A stretch of DNA of 64,000 bases from Penelope pileata. Its lineage: Eukaryota > Chordata > Aves > Galliformes > Cracidae. Of the stretch, positions 23,301 through 36,600 are shown one piece after another (position 1 is the first letter of the stretch; each line of letters opens with the position of its first letter). The notes below the pieces were generated by a model. It made no database searches, was not told the DNA's origin, and was given only the letters and a program-made list of their open reading frames with translations. Location: NCBI GenBank assembly GCA_013396635.1, contig WBMW01004135.1, positions 643,058 to 707,057 on the forward strand, read 5' to 3'. The position numbers and the translations under genes were made by a program.

Positions 23301-26300
23301 GAATTGCTTCTCATTTGTAATTTCTAGAGACAAATCTGAACTGCAGAAATTGACTTCAAACTTCAAATGTTTCAAAATAGGAGAGCATTTATATCCATCC
23401 CAAAAAAGTGTCTGATTATTCTGAAGCTTTTTATTATTTTTATCATGGTAGAGAGTAATTAAATTAGGAGGACTTTGTTCTTGTGGAAGACGATCCTTAA
23501 AAATAATATCAATGGAATTATTTACATAGTCATTGGCCAGATTTATTTAACAGTCAATGTCCAAGCTGTAGCATAATAGAATAAATATGGATGCACATTT
23601 ATGCATACAAACCTCATATTTTGTTTCATGTATCACGTATTTTGCACTCCAAATATATATCTAAGCTTGCATTTAAGTAACACATAAGAACCCCATAAAA
23701 ATACGTTCCTCAAAAATATTTGGTTTCAGTTGAGCCATCTGTCCAAAACAATTAGGACAAGCAGTGGAAAAGGTACTTTAACCTACATGGACCGAACACA
23801 AGAAGAGCCACTGCTGGAGAAAGCAATTTGAGTGGAAGATTTTGGGGCATGACATAAAATAGGAGCAGAGGAAGAAAATATGGAACAAACCAAATGAAAA
23901 CGTCCGCTTGGGAGAGCAGAGTGCTGCCAGCCAGACCACACTGCTGGCCAGACATCATCTTAAATAGATTATTCAAACAAATATTAATTTGAGTTGCTAG
24001 GATGGAATATCTGGTTTAACTGTTAGAAAACTACCAATGTGCAAGCCAGTGATTAATAACAAATGTACTTTCACAGAACAAAATGTAAAATGAAGGAATG
24101 CTGTACAAAACACTTGCAAGGAGTGAGATTTTCTTGCTCCAAAGGGTTTCAAAGCCAGCTCGGGGCTCACACAGAGTGTGTGGTCACGCTGGGTTTGCCT
24201 TTATGCTGGCAACATATCTGAGGCTGGGAGCATCACCAAAATAGCCATTTTAATTGGCTCAGTGATGAGGAAATCCAGTCTTCTGTCTTTCTACCTTGTC
24301 AGGATTTCAAAATGTGAGACTGGAGAGGAGAGAAGGGGACCAACAGAAAAATAAGTGGTGGGGAAAAAAAGATTCCTCATGATAGAAGGTGAGCATGAAG
24401 GATATAACCAGAAAACTTTTAGGTCAATCTTGCTTTTTATCTAAACTTCCAGGCACCAGTTTATGAACACTAGTTTATGATCAGAGGATGCAAAACTAGC
24501 TTAAATCAAGAGAAGAGGTGAGATTGCTGGTAGCGTTATGAGCTTCATTCAGCCTTTGCTCTGTGGGTATGAAAATTCACTGCTGAAACACAGAGATGAC
24601 TTTCACTCCTTATGAGTCGTGTAACCTACTTAGAGAACCCAGGCTCTCCAGGGAGGTGGCTGAAGCTGCCAAATCACAGCTGCTTTTGACTACTCACTCT
24701 GAACCACCAGGTATCATTTTGGTGTAATTTGGGCTAAGTTGAGGCATAAAGTCTAACTGAGGCTCCAGTGGTACTTTTGGACCTGTAGTAAACACCCTCA
24801 ACCAGTCTGCAGCTCTCCTGTGTCTCTGGGAAGAAGGAAAACACTACTGGGCTGTTCTGATCGAGTCCTAAAACCTCGAATCTGGTGGCAGGAGCTAGTA
24901 GGAACTCATTAAATCCTTAGCCTTCTGACATGGACCTTCTCTCACCTCTGCTCCATCCAAGAAACCTCCTGTGTGTTTGTATGGAAGACAGATCATCTTT
25001 GTCACTAAAATAGTGCCATCGAGCAGGCTGGCCAGCACTGAGTCAGGAGAACTGAGGCAACACCCAAATGACCAGATCTCTGAGTGCAACAACAGAGAAA
25101 ACCCTCTTTCCAAACAGAGGGCTCCTTTCCAAGCAAAATCCCTCAGCAGGGGCATTTGGTATGAAAAGAGCATTTTAGGTGATGGTCCTTAGAGGCGAGT
25201 GTCCCTGGTTCAAAGTCAGGCATCCCTCCTGGGGTTACCTTAATGCTTCCAGGTTTTTTCCGTCTCAATAAAAGATCTGAGCAGCTTCATGCATGACCTT
25301 AAAAGAAGGGATTTGATAGAATAAGCTCAAGAGACACCATGTCATTTTTCTACATGATATTTCAACAGAGTCCAAAAAAGATGTCCAAGTATTTTTACTT
25401 TTTATTTTTATAAGCTGGAAGGAAACCTCACTTGTATTTCAGTTCCTTTAATTATTTTGTCTAGCAGTGAGATCAAAGGCCTAGATCTCAAAAGGAATTA
25501 GTCCTGGGCCAACCACTCCGAAGTTCATCAAAAAAACACCATATTTAGTCATCAAATTTAGTCTGCTATTCAGAAATGCTTAGGCCTGCTGCTCCTGAAC
25601 CAGGCATTGTAAACTGCCCCAGGATTATCAGACGACACATGCAGAATGAGTAGGAAGTATTTATGACACTTTTGTCTCTGGACTTATTTGGGGGTAGTTC
25701 TAGATAATTCTGCTGGGTTGATGCTCTCTTTCTCAAAATCATCACGTCAACTTATTTATTCTTTCTGATCAGGTTCTTGTAGGGGTGGGTGACTGAAGGA
25801 CTGGAGAGGAGGCAGGGAAAACAATGATTTCCTTTGCCTTCTGTTTTGAAAATCTGGAGGATGCCCCAATCTTTACAGGATTGCGTGTCAATAGAGCTCC
25901 ACTTACTGAGTGGTGGTGCAGTTTTCTGATAATACTTTCATCAGGCTTGCTTTTCCATACATCTTTTCTCCCTGTATTTGTTATTCTTCGTAAGCATGAA
26001 TAAACTGAGCCTCTGAAAGGACCTTGTGGAAAAATAATAACATTAGCAACATTTTAGGAAACTGGTGCTCACGGAATTGAAGCCAACTTCCTAATTTACA
26101 GAGTGGTTATTATAAGCTGTAGGAGGGTCTGACCATGGGGCTGTGCAGGCTGCCACACTTGAAAAGTTGGGTTTTATGACTCACTAATGTTATGCAGGAA
26201 ATCGATAGCAGCCGGGATACAAGAATCTAGGTCTCCAGGCTCCTATTCCTGTAAAACAAGTTGTAAATCTAATGCCAAAATCACCAACATCCATCACAAA

Positions 26301-29300
26301 AAGCTTATCTCTTGAGTTGCACAGGTTGTAAGGAGAGCTGCCCTAGAAAGGAAATGAAGGAGCTCAACTCCTCCTATTTTAGATCCAATATTTCCATCCC
26401 CTCCCCATCCCAGATCTCTTCTAACTGGGCTGGGTATTTCCCAGCTCCCTATTCTTACTGTGGCCATTTCTGGCCTCAGTCATCTCCATTTCATATCTGT
26501 TTCTCCAGGGTTGTCATTCGTTCTGCATCCTGTACTGCTCCTTCACCACATATTTCATGTTAAACTCCTTCTGGAAACCCCATTTGTTTTGTGATATTTA
26601 GGCATCAGCAGTCAGTGTGTAGTGCAATGAATCCCTTGCAGCACTTCTATCCCTAAGAAACTGCCTACAAATCCATCATGTTTGGTCCATAGTTTAAAAT
26701 TTAATTTAAAATGGAGGCAGGAGGGCTCTAGTCTGTGTGCTGGGATTTTCACTGGTAATGCTCAATAGGGCTGAAAGGAGTATATATGCATGTCCTCTGT
26801 GGTCTTATGGGGGATAGATGAATCCTAAATGATGACCCTGCTTTTAGGAAAACTGTCCCTAGGGAAACTGTTCTAGCTGTGCAAGTAGGGGAACAATCTT
26901 CATTCCCCACCTGCACACAGTGACTGCACAGAGCAAGAGGGGAAATACTCTTCAGTTTCCTTCTAGTCTGCCTCAGAGAACATCACAGTATGACCATGAT
27001 CTCCAGGGACTTGGAGACAGTGCTCTCTGTGTATGGGGGCATGGCGAGCAGCCTGATGTATTAATAATTGTTGATATTACAGTGCTGCAAAGCAAGCTCC
27101 TATGGGGTAAAGCAAACAGGTCTCCTGCCCATCTTCCTCCACTGGAAGAAGCACAGCTTTCAGGTGAGGACTGGGACCAGGGCTTGAGGCTAGGTACCTG
27201 GGCACGTACCAAAGCCCTTGGGCTGCTTTAATAGCAAGGTAAGGAGCTTTGGCTTTGACCTCAGGGAAGGCAGTTTTTGCAAGTGCAAACCTCCTAGTTT
27301 CAGTAATTACATCCATATAATCATGGCCACGGTCCAGCTGAGAGATGGTTGCAAATTAACAAGCTAATTAAATGCTGTCCTAGTACATATTAGCTGCTTG
27401 ACGTTGTAGAGACTCATATGGAGCTCTTTCTTCTCAGACACTCTGCCAGACACTGCTGTCTGCAAAGGATGCTCCTGTAGTTTTACCTGTATGCTGTAAT
27501 TCTGAGGATCTGCTGTATCTGGGTTACTTTGGGAAACTCTTCCACTATGCCATGTTCTGCTAACTCAGTGCTGAAGCTTCTTAACCTCATGATTTGTAAG
27601 AATGAATCAATATTTTCCTCTCTTTTCTTCTCATCCCAGCAGTTCCTGACCTATTTAGTCTGCAAACTGTTTGGGTCAGAGTCTGCTTCTTGCCAAAGCG
27701 CAGTGGTGTTCTCAGCTCTCCTGGGACATCTCAGATCTCCTGTGTTACCCTTGATGATGATGGACTGGGTTTCAATGTATTTTGTGACATTGGGAATCTG
27801 TGATAATCCAGTTCCTGTGCTAAGCAACTGTTTCTGTTCTGCGTTCCCCTGAGTGTAAGAGTAAATTAGAAGTTGTTTGAGGTAAGGACAGTCTTTCAAA
27901 TAAACATCAGTAGAATACCCAGCATGGGAGTCTCTGATAGACATTCTTAGGCTTTAGTGAATACAAGTATTTTATTAATGCTGGCAATAACAAGAGCATG
28001 ATGATAATAATAGGAATAACAATAATAGCCACAACCTAACTCAAAACCACTTTCTGTCATTTTAAAGCCAAATGACTGTAAAAATATATCCCTTTCTAAT
28101 ATTTATTTGAAAAACGGCCCACTTTTTGTTACACTACAGTTTATTTACATTGCAAGATTCTCAGTTTTTAATTTCAAAATTTTGTGGATTCGTAGACTGA
28201 AAAAAATATAGAGAAATGTGAACATTCTATTTTCAAAATCTAAAATTTCACTGAAGTATGGAGAGTGTCCTGCTTGAATGTCTCTGCTTGAGTGTCTTTA
28301 TGTGTAGGATTTGATTGCCATGAGCTTAGTGTGAGAGCTAACATTTTAAAAGTTAAAAAATTTTCTTTATTACAAAATGTACTTTCTCAGTCCATTTCTT
28401 TCCGTGATAACTGCACCCCAGGGTTACTCTTAGCAAAGCTGAGGCCCCCGCATGCATAAAAATTTCACTTACTAGTAGTAGGAGAGCGTTGTCATATGGA
28501 TGTGACTTTTTCAGGACTGCTGTGATTGAGTAAGTGTTCTGTAATGCATTAAGTGATGCAAGAGTAGCATCTGTCCAGTTGCTTTTCTTCAAACATTAGT
28601 TGTGCACTGTATCTCAATTTGTGTCAGTGCAGTGGCTTATGTTATTGCAGTGCCATTTTGTTGTGAGTTGTAACTCATGCCTGAACTTCCCAGATGGCCC
28701 TGGGCTAGACTTCTGCTTCTCAAGTGCAGCCATAGCTTGCACAACAGGGACTCGGTTTATAATTAAAGCCCCTTGTCACATAAATAAATATTGTTGTAGC
28801 TAATGAAAGAGGAAGGAGGAACGGTGCCAAAGAATTTGGGAGCATTTACGGCAAACTACAACATCCAATGTCTAGCTGTGCAGAAGTGTTACTGCTCTTT
28901 TTAGGTACAGGTGCCTTCTGAACCATAAACTTGCTTAAGAGCTACTGAAGGGATTATAAACTAGTAAAGAGATATTGCTCTGGTGCTCATTACTCCAATA
29001 ACAGTTGAACCTTCAAGGTCTTCCAGGAAATGTTCTTTCTTCCTATTTGTTATTTATGAGCATAGTAACCTAAGATTTCATGCTACTCTAAGTGTTGCAC
29101 TTCCACATTTGGGGTTGTCTTTTATTCTGTTCTGTTGCATTCTTGGGGTATGTTATTCATCTTTTGTCTCTATCTTCCTCTTCTCTTTGTATCATTATTA
29201 GTATTTAAATAAATCACGTCCTGCAAGTAAATACATTCCTCTCAAGGTTCTTCACTGCAATTTTCTCTTGCAGAGGGCAATGGGTTTCCATGTTACTCAC

Positions 29301-30580
29301 TCAAAATGAAAGTGCTTCTAGTTGAAGTCTGTGATGCTGGATGTTCATTTTCCTTCCATACTTGTGGACTAAAACTTGTTGAAAGTAATTGTGCTGCGCA
29401 GATTTCATGTCACTGAAATATGAAGGAGAAATATTCATCAGTTTATTAAAAATACGACAAATGTCAAAGTATTACCAACCCTAATTAATATGTGTTTAAG
29501 TTTTCTGCCCTGGACCCTCCAGTCTTTTATTTTGTTTAAACTGAAGCTTGACGTTTTCAGTCAGCGCATTATTGTCTAACAGCAGGAGAGTGAAAGCTAT
29601 ACCCCTTGCCTTAAACACACCAGGCTGTGGAATGTGCTCTGTCTCACTCCTGTTCCCCTTCCATTTGTTAGGTACTGGACATGAGACTTTGACTCTGTTT
29701 GAGCAATCACTTTCCTTTGGACTAAAAGGAAAGAGTCATAACTCAAACCTTCCCTGTAGGTAGAGCCCAAAGGCTACATTTCAGAGATGCAGAAAAAGCA
29801 GTGGTTAAAATCCTTTACTGCTATCAGGAAGGAATTTTTTTCTGTACCTAAACACCAATAAGATGTATTTATCATTTCTGATATTTTTTTAAAAAATTAC
29901 ATCATAAATTGCAACTAAAAAACTGAACAAAAATTCCAGGTGATAGTGACTGATAGTTCTATCAATAAAAATGGACACTAGCCAGCAGGGTAGTTTTCAC
30001 ACCATTCATAAAATACTTTTGCTAGGAGCAATCGGACCTTTTGTAAAACTGTCCCAACAGTATAGCTGCACAATTCTCACCTACTGTCTCTTATCATTTA
30101 CTTTCTCCTTCACTTCAGTGCTTCCAAGCAGTCCCAAAATTTTGAAGTGAAGGCCTCAGTTCTGGCACCAGGCTTTATGTAAAAAGGAATGCCACGAGGG
30201 CTTCCTCACCTCTTGAATGGCTGGATTTTTTCTGGGATATCTCATTAACGTGTCCTTGGCTTAGATCTCATTTTCATACTGTCCACTGACTATGCCCAGT
30301 ATCCTGAGTGCTTTTGGGCATGACCTCAGTGGTGATGCTGAAAGCTCCTTCTGTGAACGGGTAGGACTCTGAAGAACATCTGCACTAGTCCTATTCTCAG
30401 ATGATTTAGGAATCCCATTTACTTTATTTCTCTAGAGGCTGTGTTCAGTTAAACAGGCCTCAATAGCACAGAATATCTGAGACAATCCTCATTAGCCAGT
30501 ATAGAATAATTGTTAATAATAACTGTTCTGCAGTAGCTCCCCATGAGGACATGCATTTTCATCCTAAGTCTGCTTTTGAA
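20370..30580. other. Non-coding spacer, 10 kb
   Basis: A long stretch with no supported gene. The longest frames are 138 codons on the minus strand (20343-20759), 129 on the plus strand (22938-23327) and 117 on the minus strand (22187-22540). None has a domain or convincing exon boundaries. The sequence is unique, AT-rich and lacks CpG patches. Pyrimidine-biased phrases near 26380-26560 may be a decayed repeat but match no family I can name. No RNA gene was recognised. Confidence 0.55.
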
Positions 30581-30624
30581 TGGTTTAGCTTAACCGTGGC
30601 TTGGAGATGGGTTAACCTAAACCA
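30581..30624. repeat. Imperfect 15-bp-arm hairpin
   Basis: Arms 30581-30595 and 30610-30624 are complementary with one mismatch, separated by a 14-base loop. The right arm contains GGTTAACC. It could fold as a small stem-loop in RNA or extrude as a cruciform. The stem is shorter than a typical pre-miRNA (about 22-33 bp), so no miRNA call is made. Confidence 0.7.
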
Positions 30625-31655
30625 GAATGCAGAATATCCTGCCAGGGGCACCGATGTGAAGAGGTTACTGAGCCTGCAATCATCCCACAGCCCTGGCATT
30701 AATTTCTAGTGATTTCTCTGTGTAGGTGTCTGTGTCATTTGGCATAGTAACTCTTGAAAATGGGACAGAGGCAAGCAGATGCTTTAAACACATTTCCTAG
30801 CACTCTTCTCATTTGGTCAGTACTCATTTTCATCAGCTGCTTTCTTTTCTCTCGCCAGTTTGTTCACCTTCATTTTCCCTTGGGGAGCCATGGGTTAGTC
30901 CTGACAAATACTCCATAGCAGTGTCCGATAGCTCACTTACTCCAACCGCATTCTTTAATCACGCATCAGGTTTGTTCCAGCTCGAATAAACCATTGTAAT
31001 GACTGTAGGTGGATGGTTGATTGTGATTCTCAGTCTGCGTGTGGTCCTCTCTTGTCAGATAGGCTGGGAGAATTAAACCTGATTCTTCAGGCATCAGCTG
31101 AATCTGCCTCCCAAGCTCCCTAATTCCGTTTTCTCACTTTTCTGCTGCAGTACCACCTGGTTTTGTTTGGCAAGTGTCCTCTCCTTCTTCACCTGTGCAC
31201 ACTCAACCACAGGAGACCCTTCTTCCACGACCTGCACTGTTCTCCATCTTCACCTTCCAACCCTAGTTTTCCTTGGCTTGTCTTCCCACAATGAGAAATG
31301 TTGAAAGAAGTCTCTACTGCTTCAGGTTAGCCAGAGAGAGCTTATAACAGAAATGTTCAAGCTCCCTCCCCTCTTGAGGCGGGCACCTTTGACCTAGTGC
31401 TATTAAGCCATCCAAAATGTTCTCCAGCTGTGTTCTAACTGTCCATAGCCCACCTAGTTCTAACATAGTGATATTTCAGGAGCTTGTCAGCCTTCCTCTG
31501 TCTGTCTGCCTGTCCATCTCCCCCCACATTGCACCTATGTGGCTCCCATCAGCACAGCACCTCCTGCTCTTCATGCACCACAGACAGGGCCTGAGCCACG
31601 CCACATTAAAGCAGTTGCTTCTGATAGAGCAAGAATGTTATGGTGGAGACTGATT
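30625..31655. other. Non-coding spacer, pyrimidine-biased
   Basis: No supported gene. From about 31100 to 31280 the plus strand is notably pyrimidine-rich. A 78-codon frame (31417-31653) has no domain. No repeat family was recognised. Confidence 0.5.
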
Positions 31656-31659
31656 ATCT

Positions 31660-31880
31660 GGGCCGTGGGCGAACCACATAACCACAAAACCACCCTTCCT
31701 GACACTCCATAGTGTCTCTGCTTACTATCACACAGACGAGCGCGGATCACATCCGCTGCAGCCCTTCGTGGCTCTTCCCAGCGCTCCGCACCCCACATCA
31801 AGGGCTCAGCAGTGTCAGGGGGTGGCAGCGGGCAGGAAGGGAAGTCCGGGCCGTGTAGCAAACAGCCTACTCGGTGGGCA
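31660..31880. promoter_or_regulatory. CpG-retaining patch 4
   Basis: About 13 CpGs by hand count in 220 bases, mostly between 31735 and 31865, with GC distinctly above both flanks. A 96-codon minus-strand frame (31571-31861) overlaps it and shows no domain, as expected for GC-rich DNA. It is the only CpG patch in the central 40 kb, which makes it stand out as a candidate small promoter or enhancer. Confidence 0.3.
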
Positions 31881-33490
31881 GTGTGGCTTCAGAAGTCATA
31901 CTTCCTGCAGCTTTTTGTCTTCTGGTTGAAATAAGTGCTGTTAATTGGGGCACTGTGGACTTCTTCTGTGATGCAGTTTCTCCTGAGATTCTTGGTATTT
32001 TGGGGGATCCGATGAGTTGAAAATCTTCCCGTGTCCGTCTGGTTGTTTGGTGTTTCCAGGCAAACTGATAAACGTGGCAGAGTGCATCACAGTGGTCAAA
32101 CAGTACTCAGCTAAAAGGTTCACAGCCGATTGAAAGAGAGCGAGATGTTATTTTTCTTACACTCAGTTTTGCTGATTTGTGGTTTCAGAGGAAAGGAGTA
32201 TTTTTCTTATGCTAATGGTCTCATCTACATAGTTTACTTGTACTCTGTGGTTCCTGGAAGCAATGCACCTTATTATGTTTCCCTATCATTGTAAGGTGCT
32301 GAATCCAAAGCACCAGAATCGAAAAACCTGATTTTGTGGTGCTTGAAATCCAGATTTATCATCCTGTGCTCCTTTCTAGGGACAAAGCACAACTGCTGAA
32401 AAGTTACCTCCTCTGTTCAAAGTCATCCTCTCCATCGGTTCTGCCTTTGTGTGTTGCATCCTTAGAAAGCAGGTTCTTTGAGGAGGACAAGAAATTAGCT
32501 CCTCTATTTACTCAGTGCTCAGCAAAACAGGGATCGTAACTTGAAAGCAGCCTCTAAGATCACTCGAAATGAGAAATACAGTATTAAAATCTCTCCTCTC
32601 TAGAGGTATTGATTCAGCCAGCTCTGGGAAAACCCAGCTTGTTCCCTTCTCTCTGCTCACGTTGGATTGGGTCATTTCCCTTCTTTCTCTCTTTTCTTGG
32701 ACAAGGAAAGATCTCTTTTCCTCTGGGATCCTGAGGACCTGGGATCTCTCAGTCTTGCTTTTCCAGACAGTGTGAAACCTACGACACCAGACAAGTGCTT
32801 CTTGCACAGCATTGCGTGGAATCAAAAAAGGAAAAGGAGTACCCAGCTGCCACCTCCACCTTCTCTGGCAGTGCTTACACAGGCCAGTAAATGCTTTTAG
32901 GAGAGACAGCGTAGTTATTTAGATCTACTGCTGCTCTGAGTATTTAAATGAGGGCTTGTGAGCAAACATCACCTATGGTTTCACTGCAAAAAACATCTTG
33001 GGAAACCCACTTTACATTTGGTTAGCGTGGCAGAGGGAATCTTGCCCCCAGGCTTAGCTGAGAGATGAGTCATTTCCACTGCCTGGGACAGAAGGAGAGT
33101 TTACTTAGCATAGCCCCATTCCATGATTTTCTGCTTTGTGAGTCATCTGGGCTTTCTTTTCAAATGGTCACCAGCAGAGAGTGGCTTTGCTGACAACTGG
33201 GCTGTTTTCAAGGGAAAGATGTCCCTTGCCATGAGTGGCAGGCATTCTCCTCTGCCCACTCAGAGCAGGGGAGCCTGAGCTAGAAAGCCCTGTACAGTAA
33301 TCCTGCCACACATCTGGTGGCAGATGCAGGATTTATGGAGGGATGGCAGCTTGCTTATTTAAGTTAACCATGGTTTTCAGACATGTAATCCTTGTGTGCT
33401 GTGATTGGTCTCCCTCCAGCTCCATCTGGTTCTCCAGCATGCAGACCTGAATGGCACATGGGAATAGCCTGCAAACCAGATGCCTAACAT
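31881..33490. other. Non-coding spacer
   Basis: No supported gene. Overlapping frames of 105 codons (minus, 32508-32825), 68 and 77 codons (plus) occur on both strands around 32.5-32.9 kb without any domain. No repeat family was recognised. Confidence 0.5.
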
Positions 33491-33494
33491 TTAT

Positions 33495-33620
33495 TTTTAG
33501 TGATGAATAAACTTTGTAAGCATCTCATTATATAGTCGCCTGGCCTAATTAGTAACATTCAGACAAGCATTAATCTGCAAAAATGCTAAGTGGTGCTGGG
33601 AGCACTCAATAGAGCTCTGA
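33495..33620. promoter_or_regulatory. Candidate conserved non-coding element
   Basis: A compact block with a TAATTA homeodomain core at 33546-33551, ATTAATC at 33570-33576 and AAGTGG (NKX2-like core) near 33588. The clustering of these words in a high-complexity AT-rich context is suggestive only; conservation was not tested. Confidence 0.18.
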
Positions 33621-36600
33621 GGAATCGTCCTCTTTGTGGAGGGAGAGAACATTGGTGCAAACAAATGAGTGGTTGGGGCTTTTGTAGGGTCTAGTTAGAT
33701 GTTCCAGTAGTTTTCAGTGAAACTGTTCCTCCTCAGTGATTGAAGTCCAACTCTGCTGGTCAATATTGTGTTTCAAGTGGATTTGTTTGCAAAAAATAAT
33801 TTGGTTTTGGCCTAATGATTTGGGTCATTATCCTGAAAAGAATGGAGCATCAAACAATTTGTATTAATCCACAGTGACATACATCTCTCCGTCTACTTGA
33901 TCTTATACTGATGCTTTGAAAGTGTGCACATGGCATGAAGGTGTAGGCTGAATTGCCAGTTCTTCAGGCTCTTGGTCCTGTCTTAGCACAGCAAGCCAAA
34001 CGCTCCCTTACAAGTAGGTTTAACTGTATAATATCTTGTGCCTGTAAATGAAACCTGCATCTTGTGGGGAGCTCCATGCTGACAAAGCCTTGGTGTCACC
34101 ATGAAACTGCTTTTTCAGGGTGGGGTCCCTCTTGAATGTCCGTCAGACTCAGAGTTTCCCATGCTGATGGAGAGAAGGTGAACGCACTGGTATCTTCTGC
34201 TGGGGGAAAGCCTGCATTGCAGCAGATCCACAGCTCCACAATGTACACAGCCAGAGTTATTCTGAGAGGTAGAGCAATAACTCTAATGCAAGACAGAAGA
34301 CATAACAAGCAAGTGGAAATTTTCACATAAAATATCTGAGACAACAACAGATATTAATGAACTGAGAAAACAGACAGATGTACATTAGGGATTTGACTGA
34401 TACCTGGGAGCATATTTTATCTTATTTTGTTCGTATTTTTACATCTGGCACTTTCACCATATTAATGATTTAAGGAATAATTATTGTAAGGTTGAGTTTC
34501 CTTTTAAAAACTTTCAGTGTTCCATCCTGGAATTCATTCCAGATGCCGGTAACTAAAACTGAAGAAACATGCTTCAAAATGATAGTCTTCTCCAAGTCAG
34601 GATGACAGCAAAATATGTAAACGACCAATGGCTCTTCTAGCTGCTTGGTTCTTTATGAGCTATCTGATTCCCTTCCAGTTTGTTTAAAATTTTTACCATG
34701 CAGATGTTCCTCCGGGTGACCAATTTTTATAGTTTTGAAAAGATTATATCAGTTTTCCATGGTATTGTGTTACTGTATTTCTTGGATTTTTTTATAGCAC
34801 TTGAAAGGCTAATTTCTTAATCAGACATTACTAGTGGAATGTAGAAAGAGAGGTTAAAAAGCCAAACTGGCACTGAGAATTAAACACAGGTTTGTAATAA
34901 TATGAAAGGAAAACACGAAGCATCAACTGGAGGATGTTGTTATTGAATGGAAGTTGAGAAAACTGCTAGGAACATGCATTTTTTATTATTATCAAAGGTG
35001 TTAAAATATATATATAGCATATGTTTGGCACTGAATTGTTGTTACACAGTTCTGTAGTATTCAGCTGTCTTGGATAAAAACTATCACTTTGATACTGGAA
35101 AATTATTATGAAAATGTTAGTTTTGGGCCTACTAGTAAAAAGCAAAGATTGTCTTGCATGCCAGTAAAGTTTCAGTGGAGGGTTTGCACTGTTTCCAGAA
35201 ACCATCTCTGGCAACCACTGAGTTTCACCTCCATCAACAAGTCTGCATAACATTTCATCCTTCTTTATCCTTGTCAGGAGAGCTGATGGGGAGACAGGAG
35301 ATTCAAGCTGGCTTCACACCCTGAAATTCAGAGACAGATTTCAAACACCACTTTAGGATTACAGGTAGCAACTGAAACAGGACTTAAGAAATGCTGGTAC
35401 TAACATTTAGTACTCGGGGAGGGGGGGGGAAATAGTCACACTGTAGAGTCATCCTGTATTGTTTGAAGGTCACAGTGATTTTTGTTATATTGACACAACT
35501 TACGTAGATGCGTGACCTGGGTTCAGTCCAGTGCTACCGTGGTTACATCAATCAGACCAGATGCAGGTTGTTTTTTTTTCCAACTGTTTCCAAACTCCAA
35601 GTATCTTCGGCTTTAGGTTGTGAGCTGGGCTCATCCCTCCAACAGGTATGCTGTTTCCAAATTCCTTGGAGTGGTATCTTGTTTCTGGTAGCTTAAGATT
35701 CAAAATGTGCCGCCTGTTTCCTGCGGAGTAGTTTCCATTGAGTCATATCATGTTCATGGGAACAGAAAAACAAACCAAAACTGTGTTAGTTTATAATATT
35801 GTGTAAATGTTACGTAACTTGGCTTCTGAGAGTTTTCTTTGCCTTCTTGTGAAGCACTGGAAATTGGCCACAGCCAGAGGCAGGAGGCTGAGGTGGTTGT
35901 GTTGGTGCTCCAGCTGGTGTTAGCAATTTCTCTGGAGCCTACTCAGGGAGTCCTGCTCACACGACCGGCATTAAATCATCAAGCTTGGGGTCGGACATAA
36001 GTTTTTCATCAGATGGCAGAGGCAGGGACCTGTCACCTCTTTGTCGTCAGCTGCAGCGCACGACACAGCCTCTTGCTGAGCATGGCTGGGGAATTAACAC
36101 CTACCAAATTCCCTTGCTATTTGCAGGACCCCGAGACATCTCAGCGCCTGTAATCTTTCCTGCTCTCCTCCTGGTTTATGTTGTAATTTGTGGCTTTTGG
36201 TCTTTTCTGTAGCGTATTTTAAGCTTGTTAGAAGTTTGGGGGAAATTTTTGCAGCTACCTCTATGTGAGGGGAAACAGGAGCAGAATTATGGTATATTCT
36301 ATGTTTCCATCACTTTTGCAGTTGCAGGGAACTTGATCTCTTTTTGCTCCTCCATTCTTAGGCAGAGATGTACTTTGCAGCAAGAAATGAAATGGTGTGA
36401 TACAGAAATATCAGTCTTTGCCATGCTGGAGGCTAAGTACCAGATGTGTGTGAAAACACATGAAAAAACAAGTGCCCACTTTGTTCGTAGATTTGGGTTG
36501 CAAGTAAGTCCTTGGGCACGGTGGGTTTTCTAAACAAATAGGAAACAGCTTTCACCCTGTTCTTCAAAAAACTCCCTTGTGTTCTGTAGTTGAGTTGGTT

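Noticed and set aside
35512..35550. tRNA-derived SINE B-box-like phrase GACCTGGGTTCAGTCC
   Set aside because: Only the B-box-like core matches. No A box, no tRNA fold and no SINE body were found around it.
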